From: Xanthomonas sp. NCPPB 1128
GTDB lineage: Bacteria; Pseudomonadota; Gammaproteobacteria; Xanthomonadales; Xanthomonadaceae
Length of the DNA stretch: 64,000 bases
Direction of reading: 5' to 3'
NCBI RefSeq assembly: GCF_001043115.1
Contig: NZ_LFME01000016.1
Span: 34,803-98,802 of the forward strand
The notes below the pieces were generated by a model. That model was not told the origin of the DNA and ran no database searches. It saw only the letters and a program-made list of their open reading frames with translations. Each line of letters begins with the position of its first letter. Position 1 is the stretch's first letter. A program made the translations under genes and the position numbers. Below, one piece after another: positions 9,496 through 17,255 of the stretch.

Positions 9496-10620
9496 ATGAC
9501 CAGCCCCACCGCCCCCTCCGCGCACGCCTTCGGCGATCCTGCCGCGATCCGCAGCGAACGCGCGGCATCGGAGCTGCGTGCCGGACGCCCGGTCCTGCTC
9601 GAAGACGGCAATGGCCGCACCCGCGCGGTAATGGCCCTGGACAGCAGCACCGAGCCGGCCTACCTCGGCTTTGCCCAGGCCACGGCCCAGCGGCACTACC
9701 TGTTCGTGACCCCGCCGCGCGCGCAGATGCTGGGCCTGGACGCGCCGCAGGGCGCGCGCATCGCCCTGGCCGGCCAGTCCTACGACGCGCTGGCGGCGCT
9801 GGCCTACCTGCGCGACGGCCCGGTGCCGTCGCACTGGCTGCCCGGCGACGCGCTCGATGCCGGCGCTGCCGAGGTCGCGCGGCTGGGCCTGCTGCTGCCG
9901 GCGATGGTCGCGGCGGAGCTGGGCGCCGACAGCAGCGCGTTCCAGGGCTGCCAGTCGCTGCGGCTGGACGATCTGGAACACGGCTGCGCCCTCGCCGCCT
10001 CCGACAGCTACACCCTGGTCACCCGCACCCAGGTGCCGCTGCGCGACCTGGGCACCGGCGAGTTCGTGGTGTTCCGCGGCGGCGTGGCGCAGCGCGACCA
10101 GGTCGCGATCGTGATCGGCCAGCCCGACCTCAGCGCGCCGGTGCCGGTTCGCGTGCATTCCTCCTGCCTCACCGGCGACCTGTTCGGCTCGCTCAAGTGC
10201 GACTGCGGCGACCAGCTGCGGCACGGCCTGGCCAAGCTCAAGGCGCTGGGCGGCGGCGTGCTGCTGTACCTGGACCAGGAAGGCCGCGGCACCGGCATCG
10301 CCACCAAGATGCGCGCCTACGGCTACCAGCACGACGGCCTGGACACCATCGACGCCGACGCGCAACTGGGCTTCGGTGCCGACGAGCGCCGCTACGGCAG
10401 CGCCGTGGCCATGCTGCGCGGGCTCGGCATCGGCCGCGTGCGCCTGCTCACCAATAACCCGAACAAGGCCGAGCGCCTGCGTGCGGCCGGCATCGAGGTG
10501 ACCGAGCGCATCCCGGTCACCGGCACGATCACCGCCGAGAACGAAGGCTACCTGCGCACCAAGGCCGCCCGCGCCGGCCACGCGCTGGACGTGGACGCAT
10601 TGCTGCGCGCGGTGCGCTGA
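9496..10620 (+). CDS. ribA: GTP cyclohydrolase II with degenerate RibB-like N-terminal lobe
   Basis: Protein of 374 residues. The C-terminal half (about 190-374) is a complete GTP cyclohydrolase II: zinc cysteines in HSSCLTGDLFGSLKCDCGDQ, then LDQEGRGTG, the DERRYG block and LLTNNPNKAERL. It catalyses the first committed step of riboflavin synthesis, converting GTP to 2,5-diamino-6-ribosylamino-pyrimidinone phosphate with loss of formate and pyrophosphate. The N-terminal half aligns by eye with DHBP synthase (RibB): ASELRAGRPVLLED matches LRAGRPVLVVD. The catalytic acidic motif after it (RENEGD in active enzymes) is replaced by RTRAVM, so that lobe should be inactive. Another ribB elsewhere is therefore expected. 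Stands alone, 136 bp before the PH-domain genes. Confidence 0.93.
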   Translation: MTSPTAPSAHAFGDPAAIRSERAASELRAGRPVLLEDGNGRTRAVMALDSSTEPAYLGFAQATAQRHYLFVTPPRAQMLGLDAPQGARIALAGQSYDALAALAYLRDGPVPSHWLPGDALDAGAAEVARLGLLLPAMVAAELGADSSAFQGCQSLRLDDLEHGCALAASDSYTLVTRTQVPLRDLGTGEFVVFRGGVAQRDQVAIVIGQPDLSAPVPVRVHSSCLTGDLFGSLKCDCGDQLRHGLAKLKALGGGVLLYLDQEGRGTGIATKMRAYGYQHDGLDTIDADAQLGFGADERRYGSAVAMLRGLGIGRVRLLTNNPNKAERLRAAGIEVTERIPVTGTITAENEGYLRTKAARAGHALDVDALLRAVR

Positions 10621-10756
10621 CTCCACGGCGCGATCCGGCGCGCCACATTCCTGGATCACGCAGGGACCCGCATGGCGGGCAGCGCACGCCTGCCAGCGTC
10701 GCGTTAGGATCGAGGCCACGCCGCGCGCCCGCGCCCGCTCGCCCCGAGACCCCGAC

Positions 10757-11320
10757 GTGACTGCACCGCCGCCCATGGACGACTCCCCCACCGCGCCCGC
10801 GCCCAGCGCTCCCTCTGCCGTTGCCGCGCCAGCGTCCGCGGACTGGCCGCCGGCGGACTGGCAACCGCTGCCGTTGCGCGGCGCCTGGCTGGCTGCGCTC
10901 GGCGGCGGCTGCATGCTGGGGCTCAGCCTGATGGTCGCCGCCGCCATCGTCGGCCTCAGCCTGCACAGCCTGCATGCGCTGGCACTAGGCGCCGTGGCGG
11001 CGGCGGTGGGCAGCCTGTTCGGTGCCTGGATCGGCTTCGTCCGCCACCGGCGCATCCGCTGGCGGCTCAATGCCCAAGGCCTGGACGTGTTCCGCGGGCG
11101 CCTGTGGCAGAGCGAGACGCACGTGCCGATCTCGCGTGTGCAGCATCTGGATCTGCGCCGCGGCCCGCTGGAACGCGCCCTGCGCCTAGCGACCCTGGTC
11201 GTGCACACCGCCGGCACCCGCCATACCGCGGTCGCCGTGCCCGGGCTGGACCAGGCCGACGCGCAGCGCCTGCGCGAGCGCCTGGCGCACCAGCTCGACC
11301 ACGACGACGACGCCCTGTGA
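10757..11320 (+). CDS. Bacterial PH-domain (YdbS-like) membrane protein
   Basis: A 187-residue protein with a Pro/Ala-rich N terminus, two hydrophobic segments (about residues 45-95) and a bacterial PH domain (bPH_2, formerly DUF304) containing RRIRWRLNAQGLDVFRG, VPISRVQHLDLRRGPLERAL and the A-T-L-V-V-H-T-A-G strand. It is the smaller member of the YdbS/YdbT pair. The stop overlaps the GTG start of the larger partner (GTGA), so they are translationally coupled. In Bacillus the pair is linked to resistance to membrane-active peptides; function here is unknown. Start is GTG 10757, or ATG 10775 six codons later. Confidence 0.85.
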   Translation: MTAPPPMDDSPTAPAPSAPSAVAAPASADWPPADWQPLPLRGAWLAALGGGCMLGLSLMVAAAIVGLSLHSLHALALGAVAAAVGSLFGAWIGFVRHRRIRWRLNAQGLDVFRGRLWQSETHVPISRVQHLDLRRGPLERALRLATLVVHTAGTRHTAVAVPGLDQADAQRLRERLAHQLDHDDDAL

Positions 11321-12849
11321 GCGACCTCGCCGACGCCGAGCACACCACGCCGGTGCGGCGCCTGCATCCGTGGTCGTGGCTGTTCGTGCTGCTGCAGCAC
11401 CTCAGGCAGTTCCTGGTGCCGTTGCTGGCGCTGCTGGTGTTCGGCAGCCGCGACGGCCGCCACGACCATGCCGACCAGTTGGTGATGCTGGCGGTCGGCA
11501 CCACGCTGGTGGCGGTATCGCTGCTGCGCTATCTCACCTACCAGTACCGCATCGGCCGCGACAGCCTGAGCATCCGCAGCGGCTGGCTGGAACGCAGCCT
11601 GCGCGAGATCCCGTTCGCGCGCATCCACAACGTGGTGGTGCACCAGTCGCTGCTGCACCGGCTGTTCGGCGTGGCCGAAGTGCGCCTGGAGTCGGCCGGC
11701 GGCAGCAAACCCGAGGCGCAAATGCGGGTACTGCGGCTGGACCAGGCGCTGGCGCTGGAACAGCAGATCCGCCATCGCGCGCCCGCCGCCGACATCGGCG
11801 CCGCCACCGATGCCGACGCTGCGCCCGCCGCCGCGCCTGACAGCGAATTGCTGCTGGCGCTGCCCACCGCCGAGGTGCTGCGCCAGGGGCTGATCTCCAA
11901 CCGCGGCATGGTGGTGCTGCTCACCGCGTTCGGCGCCACCTACCACCTGTTTCCCGAGCGCATGATCTCCAACGCGATCGAGCACTACGGGCGGCAACTG
12001 TTCGGCTACGCCACGCACCTGCAACTGGGCTGGATGGCCGGCACTGTCACCTTCGCCATGATGCTGGCGACGCTGTTGCTGCTGATGCGCGCCTTGTCGA
12101 TGGGGCTGGCGCTGGTGCAGTACCACGGCTTCCGGCTGAGCGAGAGCGAGCGCCGGCTGACCGTGGAGCGCGGCCTGCTGACGCGGTTGCGCAGCAGCGT
12201 GGCGCGGCGCCGGATCCAGGCCTGGACCCTGCACGAGAGCGTGCTGCAGCGCCTGCTGCGGCGGCGCAGCCTGCACATCGACACCGCGGTGATCCAGTCG
12301 CACCACGGGCACGACCACGCCCTGACGGAACTGGCGCCGCTGGTCACCCCGGCCGCCTGCGATGCACTGCTGCAGCGGCTGCTGCCGCAGATCGCCTGGC
12401 CGCCGGCATACTGGCACGGCATCGCCACGCGCTGCTGGTGGCGCCTGTCGCTGCCGGCGCTGCTGCTGGTGCCGCTGCTGTGCGCGGGGCTGTGGCCCAC
12501 GCTCGGCGCCTGGGCCGCGCTGGGCCTGCTGTGGCTGCCGTGGTCGGCGTTCAAGTCCTGGCGCCAGGCGCAGCGCATGGGCTACGCACTGGATGCGCGC
12601 TACGTGGCGGTGCGCGGCGGCTGGTGGCGGCGCTGGTGGCGACTGGCCGAACTGGACAAGCTGCAGGCGCTGCACCTGAGCCGTTCGCCGCTGGACCGCT
12701 GGTGCGGCACCGCGACCCTGTCGCTGGACACCGCCGGCGCCCGCCACGGCGAGCCGCCGCTGCGCATGCGGCTGCTGCCGGACGCCGAAGCGCGAGCACT
12801 GTATCGGCAACTGGGCGAGGCGCTGGCGCAGCGGCGGCTGCGCTGGTAA
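11317..12849 (+). CDS. Bacterial PH-domain (YdbT-like) membrane protein
   Basis: A 510-residue inner-membrane protein with three PH-like repeats separated by paired transmembrane helices. The repeats begin around YRIGRDSLSIRSGWLERSLR, FRLSESERRLTVERGLLTRL and YALDARYVAVRGGWWRRWWR, each followed by an I-x-x-V/L-x-V/L-x-Q/R-S-x-L-x-R-L strand-turn. This is the layout of YdbT. The GTG start overlaps the stop of the small partner. The pair presumably forms a membrane complex; no enzymatic motif is visible. An Ala/Asp-rich linker near residue 160 is the only low-complexity part. Confidence 0.85.
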   Translation: MSDLADAEHTTPVRRLHPWSWLFVLLQHLRQFLVPLLALLVFGSRDGRHDHADQLVMLAVGTTLVAVSLLRYLTYQYRIGRDSLSIRSGWLERSLREIPFARIHNVVVHQSLLHRLFGVAEVRLESAGGSKPEAQMRVLRLDQALALEQQIRHRAPAADIGAATDADAAPAAAPDSELLLALPTAEVLRQGLISNRGMVVLLTAFGATYHLFPERMISNAIEHYGRQLFGYATHLQLGWMAGTVTFAMMLATLLLLMRALSMGLALVQYHGFRLSESERRLTVERGLLTRLRSSVARRRIQAWTLHESVLQRLLRRRSLHIDTAVIQSHHGHDHALTELAPLVTPAACDALLQRLLPQIAWPPAYWHGIATRCWWRLSLPALLLVPLLCAGLWPTLGAWAALGLLWLPWSAFKSWRQAQRMGYALDARYVAVRGGWWRRWWRLAELDKLQALHLSRSPLDRWCGTATLSLDTAGARHGEPPLRMRLLPDAEARALYRQLGEALAQRRLRW

Positions 12850-12871
12850 GCGCGTGCGGCGCTGCTGCGCG

Positions 12872-13906
12872 TCAGCGCGCGCCGCGGCCCCAGTAGCCGA
12901 TGCGGCGGCGGATCTTCAGCTTGCGCCACAGGTTCAGCGGTTTGCGCCGCGGGTTGCGTGCGCCCTCGGCGACGAAGTCGTCGATCGCGCGCAGCACGCG
13001 CTCGCTGGACTGGCCGTCCCGGTAGGGATGCAGGCCATCGGCGAACTCCCGGATCGCCGCCATCAGTTCCGGCGGCCGCTGCAGCGCGCGGCGGATCGCC
13101 GGCTCGAACTGCGCAGGATCGTCGATGTCGATCAGCTGCGGCCCAGGGCGACGATTCTTGAACGTCACCACCGGCTTGTAGGTGAGCAGGAATTCGTTGA
13201 GCGCGGACGAGGTGTCCGAGCACATCATGTCCACCTGCGGGAACAGCTCCAGGATGTTGTCGTTGTCGGCGAAGTGCAGGTACTCGCTCTCCAACGCGCG
13301 GTAGCGGGCGACCACCGCCGGGTCCATCTTCGGATGGAAGGTGACGATCCAGCGCCATTCGCCACTGCGCGAGAGCCGCGCGACCTCGTCGTAGAGGATG
13401 CCGGCCGCGCTCCATGACGGCGAGAACGTGGAGTGGTACAGGATCACCGGCGGCTGCCGCACCGGCGCCAGCTCCGCGCCGATCTCGCGCATGAACGGGT
13501 CGATCTTGGGGAAGCCAGTCTCCTTGACCGCGAAATGGCCGAGCTTGCGCGCCAGTGCACCGAACGCGGCGGTGTCGCGCGGGCCGGTGGTGCAGTACAG
13601 GTCGAAGAAGCCACGCACGTAGATGTGCCGCGGCTTGCCGGCGTCGAAGCCATGGAAGGTCTCGACCTTCACGCCCGGGAAGAAATGCGGCACCGCGTTG
13701 CTGGAGGTTATCACCGCGTACGGATTCCAGGCCAGCACCTCTTCCACCGTCGCCAGGTGGCGCTCGTCGGCGCTCAGATCCTCGGCGCCGGGGCCGTCGA
13801 AGAACCATGCCGCCTGGTCGCCGCGCGCGCGGATCGCCGCCTGCAGCGGGCGCAGGATCGCCAGCGCATAGCGCTCGGACCCGTACAGCAGATAGTGCTT
13901 GCTCAT
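12872..13906 (-). CDS. CDP-glycerol glycerophosphotransferase-like protein
   Basis: A 344-residue protein resembling the GT-B domain of TagB/TagF CDP-glycerol:polyol glycerophosphotransferases. Visible family blocks are VETFHGFDAGK (catalytic-type His), HSTFSPSWSA, the second catalytic-type His in WIVTFHPKMDPAVV, and DMMCSDTSSALNEFLLTYKPVV. The C terminus is strongly basic (RRKPLNLWRKLKIRRR), which would favour membrane association. Its ATG overlaps the TGA of the GT2 gene upstream, so the two are co-translated. Located in a leftward LPS/exopolysaccharide-type cluster, it may add a phosphoglycerol-like group to a surface glycan. Acceptor is unknown. Confidence 0.85.
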   Translation of the reverse strand: MSKHYLLYGSERYALAILRPLQAAIRARGDQAAWFFDGPGAEDLSADERHLATVEEVLAWNPYAVITSSNAVPHFFPGVKVETFHGFDAGKPRHIYVRGFFDLYCTTGPRDTAAFGALARKLGHFAVKETGFPKIDPFMREIGAELAPVRQPPVILYHSTFSPSWSAAGILYDEVARLSRSGEWRWIVTFHPKMDPAVVARYRALESEYLHFADNDNILELFPQVDMMCSDTSSALNEFLLTYKPVVTFKNRRPGPQLIDIDDPAQFEPAIRRALQRPPELMAAIREFADGLHPYRDGQSSERVLRAIDDFVAEGARNPRRKPLNLWRKLKIRRRIGYWGRGAR

Positions 13907-14739
13907 CAGTGCTCCAGATCATGCCGTTGCAGTTGCGCCCGCGCCTGCTCCACCGAGGCCGGGTTGCTCTGCATCTCGTAGTAGCGCATGCGCTTGTACA
14001 GCGCGTAGCTGGCCGCGGTCTGCGCCACCACGAAGCCGCGCCAGCCGTCTAGGAAGGCCAGCCGCAGCAGATAGTCCTTGAGGAAGGCGCCGGCGAACAC
14101 GAACGGGCTCTGCCACATTCTCACCGGCTTGCGCTTGTCGCGCCAGCCGAGCGCCTTGAGTTCGGCGTAGCGCAGCACCTTGAGCTGCTTGTGCACCAGG
14201 GTCGGGTTGTGCAGGTGGTTGAACGGCGGCGCGAACTCGGCGCTGGCGCCGTCGAAGCGCAGCGATTCGTGCACCCGCGCATCGCTCCAGCGCGCGCGGC
14301 CGCGGTGGTACAGCCGCGCCAGGCGCTCGCCGACCATCGGTTTGTACCAGCGCATCGGCGCGCCCATGTACCAGGTGCTGCGGCGCAGCCACACCGCGTC
14401 CACGCGGTCCTCGGCGAGCAGTTGCGGCAGCCGCGCCAGGCACTCGGCGCGCAGCGCGTCGGACAGGAACTCGTCCGCGTCCAGCACCAGGATCCAGTCG
14501 TGCGCGGCGTGGGTGGAGGCGAAGTTGCGCTGCGGGCCGAAGCCCAGCCAGGCCTGCTCGACCACGCGTGCGCCGTGCGCGCGGGCGATCGCCACGGTGT
14601 CGTCGGTGCTGCCGCAGTCCACCACCAGCTTGTCGGCGGCGAACGGCACGCTGTCCAGGCAGCGCGCGATGTTGGCGGCCTCGTTGTAGGTCATCACCAC
14701 CAGGCTCAGCGGCAGGGTAGCGGCGGCGGCGTCGGCCAT
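13906..14739 (-). CDS. Family 2 glycosyltransferase, LPS core WaaE/KdtX-like
   Basis: A 277-residue GT-A enzyme. The N terminus LSLVVMTYNEAANIARCLDS, the nucleotide-binding DCGSTDDT, and the DxD-type LDADEFLS are standard GT2 signatures; GFGPQRNFA and WYMGAPMRWYKPMVGERLARL are typical of the LpcC/WaaE branch acting on the LPS inner core. A hydrophobic segment near the C terminus (FVFAGAFLKDYLLRLAFL) suggests membrane attachment. ATG 14739 is chosen; a TTG three codons upstream is the only alternative nearby. The stop overlaps the start of the CDP-glycerol-type transferase gene. Sugar specificity cannot be assigned. Confidence 0.9.
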   Translation of the reverse strand: MADAAAATLPLSLVVMTYNEAANIARCLDSVPFAADKLVVDCGSTDDTVAIARAHGARVVEQAWLGFGPQRNFASTHAAHDWILVLDADEFLSDALRAECLARLPQLLAEDRVDAVWLRRSTWYMGAPMRWYKPMVGERLARLYHRGRARWSDARVHESLRFDGASAEFAPPFNHLHNPTLVHKQLKVLRYAELKALGWRDKRKPVRMWQSPFVFAGAFLKDYLLRLAFLDGWRGFVVAQTAASYALYKRMRYYEMQSNPASVEQARAQLQRHDLEH

Positions 14740-14821
14740 GGCGCGCAATTTCCGGAAGTCAGACGCGGTGCCGGCGGCCGGCGCCAGGCGCCGCGCCGCC
14801 CGGCGATGCGGGACCGGCAGT

Positions 14822-16090
14822 CTACCGGCTTCGCGCGACGCCTTCAGCGGCCGGCTCCGCCTCGCGCGCGGCCAGCCCGATCAGCACGCCGACCAGCGAG
14901 ACATAGAAACCGGTACTCACCTGGTGCGCGAACATCGACTGGGTCATGCCGCACAGGATGTAGGCCGCCACCACCATGATCCCGGCCGCTGCCGCGCCGT
15001 GGAAGTGCGGCTGCGGCCGGCGCCGGTACAGGCGCAACAGCAGCCACAGCGGCACGCCGTACACCAGCAGGATCAGCACGGTACCGGGCAGGCCCTGGGT
15101 CGCGCTCCATTCGGCCAGGTCGTTGTGCGCGTGGCCAAGGTGGCAGCGCTCGACAAAGCCCTTGCGGCAGTCCGGCAGGCGCAGCATGGCATTATCGAAG
15201 CGGCCCACGCCGACCCCGACCACGGGGTGTTCGACGAAGGTCGCCGCCGCCACCTGCAGGCGTTCGATGCGCGCACCAGCCGAGGAATCGCTGTCGCCGC
15301 GCTCGTAGCGCTGCACGTCGTGGTGCAACTCGGCCAGGCGGGTCTGCTTGGTCAGCGCCGGCACGCTCAGCACCAGCACCGCCGCCAGCGCGGTGCACGC
15401 GCCCAGGATCATCAGCCGGGTCGCGCTGTCGCGCCAGCGCAGGCACAGGGCGCTGACCACCAGCAGCAACAGCACGCCCAGCCACACGCCGCGGCTGCCG
15501 CTGAGCAGGATGACGATGCCGCCGGCCACCACCGCGGCCACGGCCCACGGCCACTGCCCGCGTGGCCGGCAGAACACCGCCAGCACCATCAGCATCAGCA
15601 CCACGTCGGCCAGCACAATGGCGTTGGTCCAGCCCTCGGCGCGCGGCTGGCCCTGCAGCACCTGCACGCTGGCCAGCACCAGCGCGGCGAGAATGCCGAG
15701 CAGCGCGCCCCACCACAGCAGGCGCTGCGACGGCCGCAGGGCGTAAGTCCACAGCGCCGCCCACGGCAGCACCAGGAAGCGGGTGCGGTTGTCGATGTCC
15801 TTCAGCGGCTGGCCGAAATACAGCACCGAGCACAACGACAGCCCGATCACCAGCAGCGCCAGGATCCACAGCCAGCGCAGCGATGGCTGCATCGGCGTCA
15901 CCGCCTGGCGCAGTTGCGGCAGCGCCAGCAGGCTGGTCGCCAGCAGTAGCAGGCCGAACGGCAGCAAGCCGCTGGGCATGCTGATCACCAGCGCCGGCAG
16001 GCACAGCAGCGCGAGCGCCGCGCCGCGTTCGGCCAGCGACTGGCGCGAGAACGCGGAAACGGCATGGCGTGGCGCGATCGGCTGGGACAT
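14822..16090 (-). CDS. O-antigen ligase/polymerase (Wzy_C family) membrane protein
   Basis: A 422-residue protein with about twelve transmembrane segments and one large periplasmic loop containing the Wzy_C signature: LLSGSRGVWLGVLLLL before it, then GHAHNDLAEWSATQGLPG with the conserved His and Asn-Asp. Proteins of this family join undecaprenyl-linked glycans, either polymerising O-antigen repeats (Wzy) or ligating glycan to lipid A-core (WaaL). The H-x-H-N-D-L motif and cluster company (GT2, GT1, GT39, CDP-glycerol-type transferase) fit an O-antigen ligase, but this cannot be separated from polymerase by sequence alone. It precedes the GT2 gene by 82 bp. Confidence 0.88.
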   Translation of the reverse strand: MSQPIAPRHAVSAFSRQSLAERGAALALLCLPALVISMPSGLLPFGLLLLATSLLALPQLRQAVTPMQPSLRWLWILALLVIGLSLCSVLYFGQPLKDIDNRTRFLVLPWAALWTYALRPSQRLLWWGALLGILAALVLASVQVLQGQPRAEGWTNAIVLADVVLMLMVLAVFCRPRGQWPWAVAAVVAGGIVILLSGSRGVWLGVLLLLVVSALCLRWRDSATRLMILGACTALAAVLVLSVPALTKQTRLAELHHDVQRYERGDSDSSAGARIERLQVAAATFVEHPVVGVGVGRFDNAMLRLPDCRKGFVERCHLGHAHNDLAEWSATQGLPGTVLILLVYGVPLWLLLRLYRRRPQPHFHGAAAAGIMVVAAYILCGMTQSMFAHQVSTGFYVSLVGVLIGLAAREAEPAAEGVARSR

Positions 16091-16144
16091 CGAGGAGGGA
16101 AGGCCGTAGGGGTGGGGTGGTCGGCGATGATCCGGGGCGCTTCC

Positions 16145-17179
16145 CTAACCCGGCCTGACCTGTTCGCGATCGGCGCCATGGCTGGCCGGCACGGCGGGCG
16201 GCGGCGTCTCCCCGAGCAGATCGGCCACCGCCGCACGCAGGCGCTCGCCGAACTCGCGACGGCGCGCCTCGAAGAAGCCACGCGCGGCGGTGCCCAGCGC
16301 GTCGCACTGCATCGGCGTCAATGCCAGCGCCTGCGCCATCGCCTGTTCGAGGCCGGCCGCCTCGATCCGGTAGCGCACGCCGAAGTTGTCCGGGCCCTCG
16401 CCGACCGGGTCGATCAGTACGCCGCGCTCGGCGCTCACCAGTTCGTTCATCGGCGCACCATTGGTGGTGATCACGACCGCGCCGACGCTCAGCGCTTCCA
16501 TGATGTAGTGGCCGAAGCCCTCCACCTCGGACGGGCACAGGTGGAAGCGGTGCGCGTTCTGCAGCCGCCGCAGTTCCTGCTGGTCGAGGTAACCGGTCAG
16601 GTAGTCGATGTTCTCGGCCTCGATCGGATGGGACTTCTTGGCGCTCTGCACCACGGTCAGCCGCGGCCACTCGGGGTGCCGCGCCCAGGTCTGCAGCAGC
16701 AGCGCGGTGCCCTTGGCTGAACTGCGCCCGGCCACATGCAGGCAGGCGCGTTCGCGCGGCACCTCTGGACGGTAGCAATCGTCGCTGCAAAAGCCGATGA
16801 AGGCGGTCGGCGCCATCGTGGAGAAACGTTGTTCGGCCTGGCGGGTCTTGCACAGCACCTGGGCGAAGCGCGGCAGGCAGCGCAGCCATTTGTGCCGGAA
16901 CCATTCCGGGTTGGGGATCAGCGCGTTGCGCAGGCCGCTGCCCAGGCAGCGCGGGTACACCCGCTCCAGGAAGATCTGCAGGTCGGCGCGCCCGAACAGC
17001 AGGCTGCGCAGGAACAGGCGCAGTTCGCGCAGGCGGTTGGCCATGCGCACGGTGCCGAAGCCCAGCACCTCGACGCGGTAGCGGCCGGTCTCGCGCAGCA
17101 GGTCGGCGACCACCTGCAGGTCGCGGCTGAGGCCGCCGCCGTTGTCGCGGCTGATGACCCGGATCAGGCGTGGCGGCAC
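16145..17179 (-). CDS. Family 1/4 glycosyltransferase
   Basis: A 344-residue GT-B glycosyltransferase. The N-terminal loop VISRDNGGGLSRDLQVVADL resembles the acceptor-side glycine loop. The donor-binding C-terminal part carries RLQNAHRFHLCPSEVEGFGH followed by YIMEALSVGAVVITTNGAPM, the E-x7-E-type motif of GT4-like enzymes. The chosen start is GTG 17179. The ATG at 17259 that overlaps the stop of the upstream GT39 gene is in another frame and leads only to a 31-codon ORF, so either the start is non-ATG or the 5' end has shifted frame. Part of the envelope-glycan cluster. Confidence 0.85.
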   Translation of the reverse strand: MPPRLIRVISRDNGGGLSRDLQVVADLLRETGRYRVEVLGFGTVRMANRLRELRLFLRSLLFGRADLQIFLERVYPRCLGSGLRNALIPNPEWFRHKWLRCLPRFAQVLCKTRQAEQRFSTMAPTAFIGFCSDDCYRPEVPRERACLHVAGRSSAKGTALLLQTWARHPEWPRLTVVQSAKKSHPIEAENIDYLTGYLDQQELRRLQNAHRFHLCPSEVEGFGHYIMEALSVGAVVITTNGAPMNELVSAERGVLIDPVGEGPDNFGVRYRIEAAGLEQAMAQALALTPMQCDALGTAARGFFEARRREFGERLRAAVADLLGETPPPAVPASHGADREQVRPG

Positions 17180-17255
17180 GCGCGCTCCCCAGCCGGCGCG
17201 GCACGCTGGCCGCCAGCGGCACCTGCGCCACGCCGCCGCAACGCGCGGGCGCGGT

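Noticed and set aside
8695..12810. A 1371-codon open frame on the minus strand
   Set aside because: Only its last 173 codons (the GNAT acetyltransferase) are real. The rest lies antisense to ribA and the PH-domain genes and reads as Arg/Ala/Gln/His-rich sequence typical of antisense frames in GC-rich DNA.
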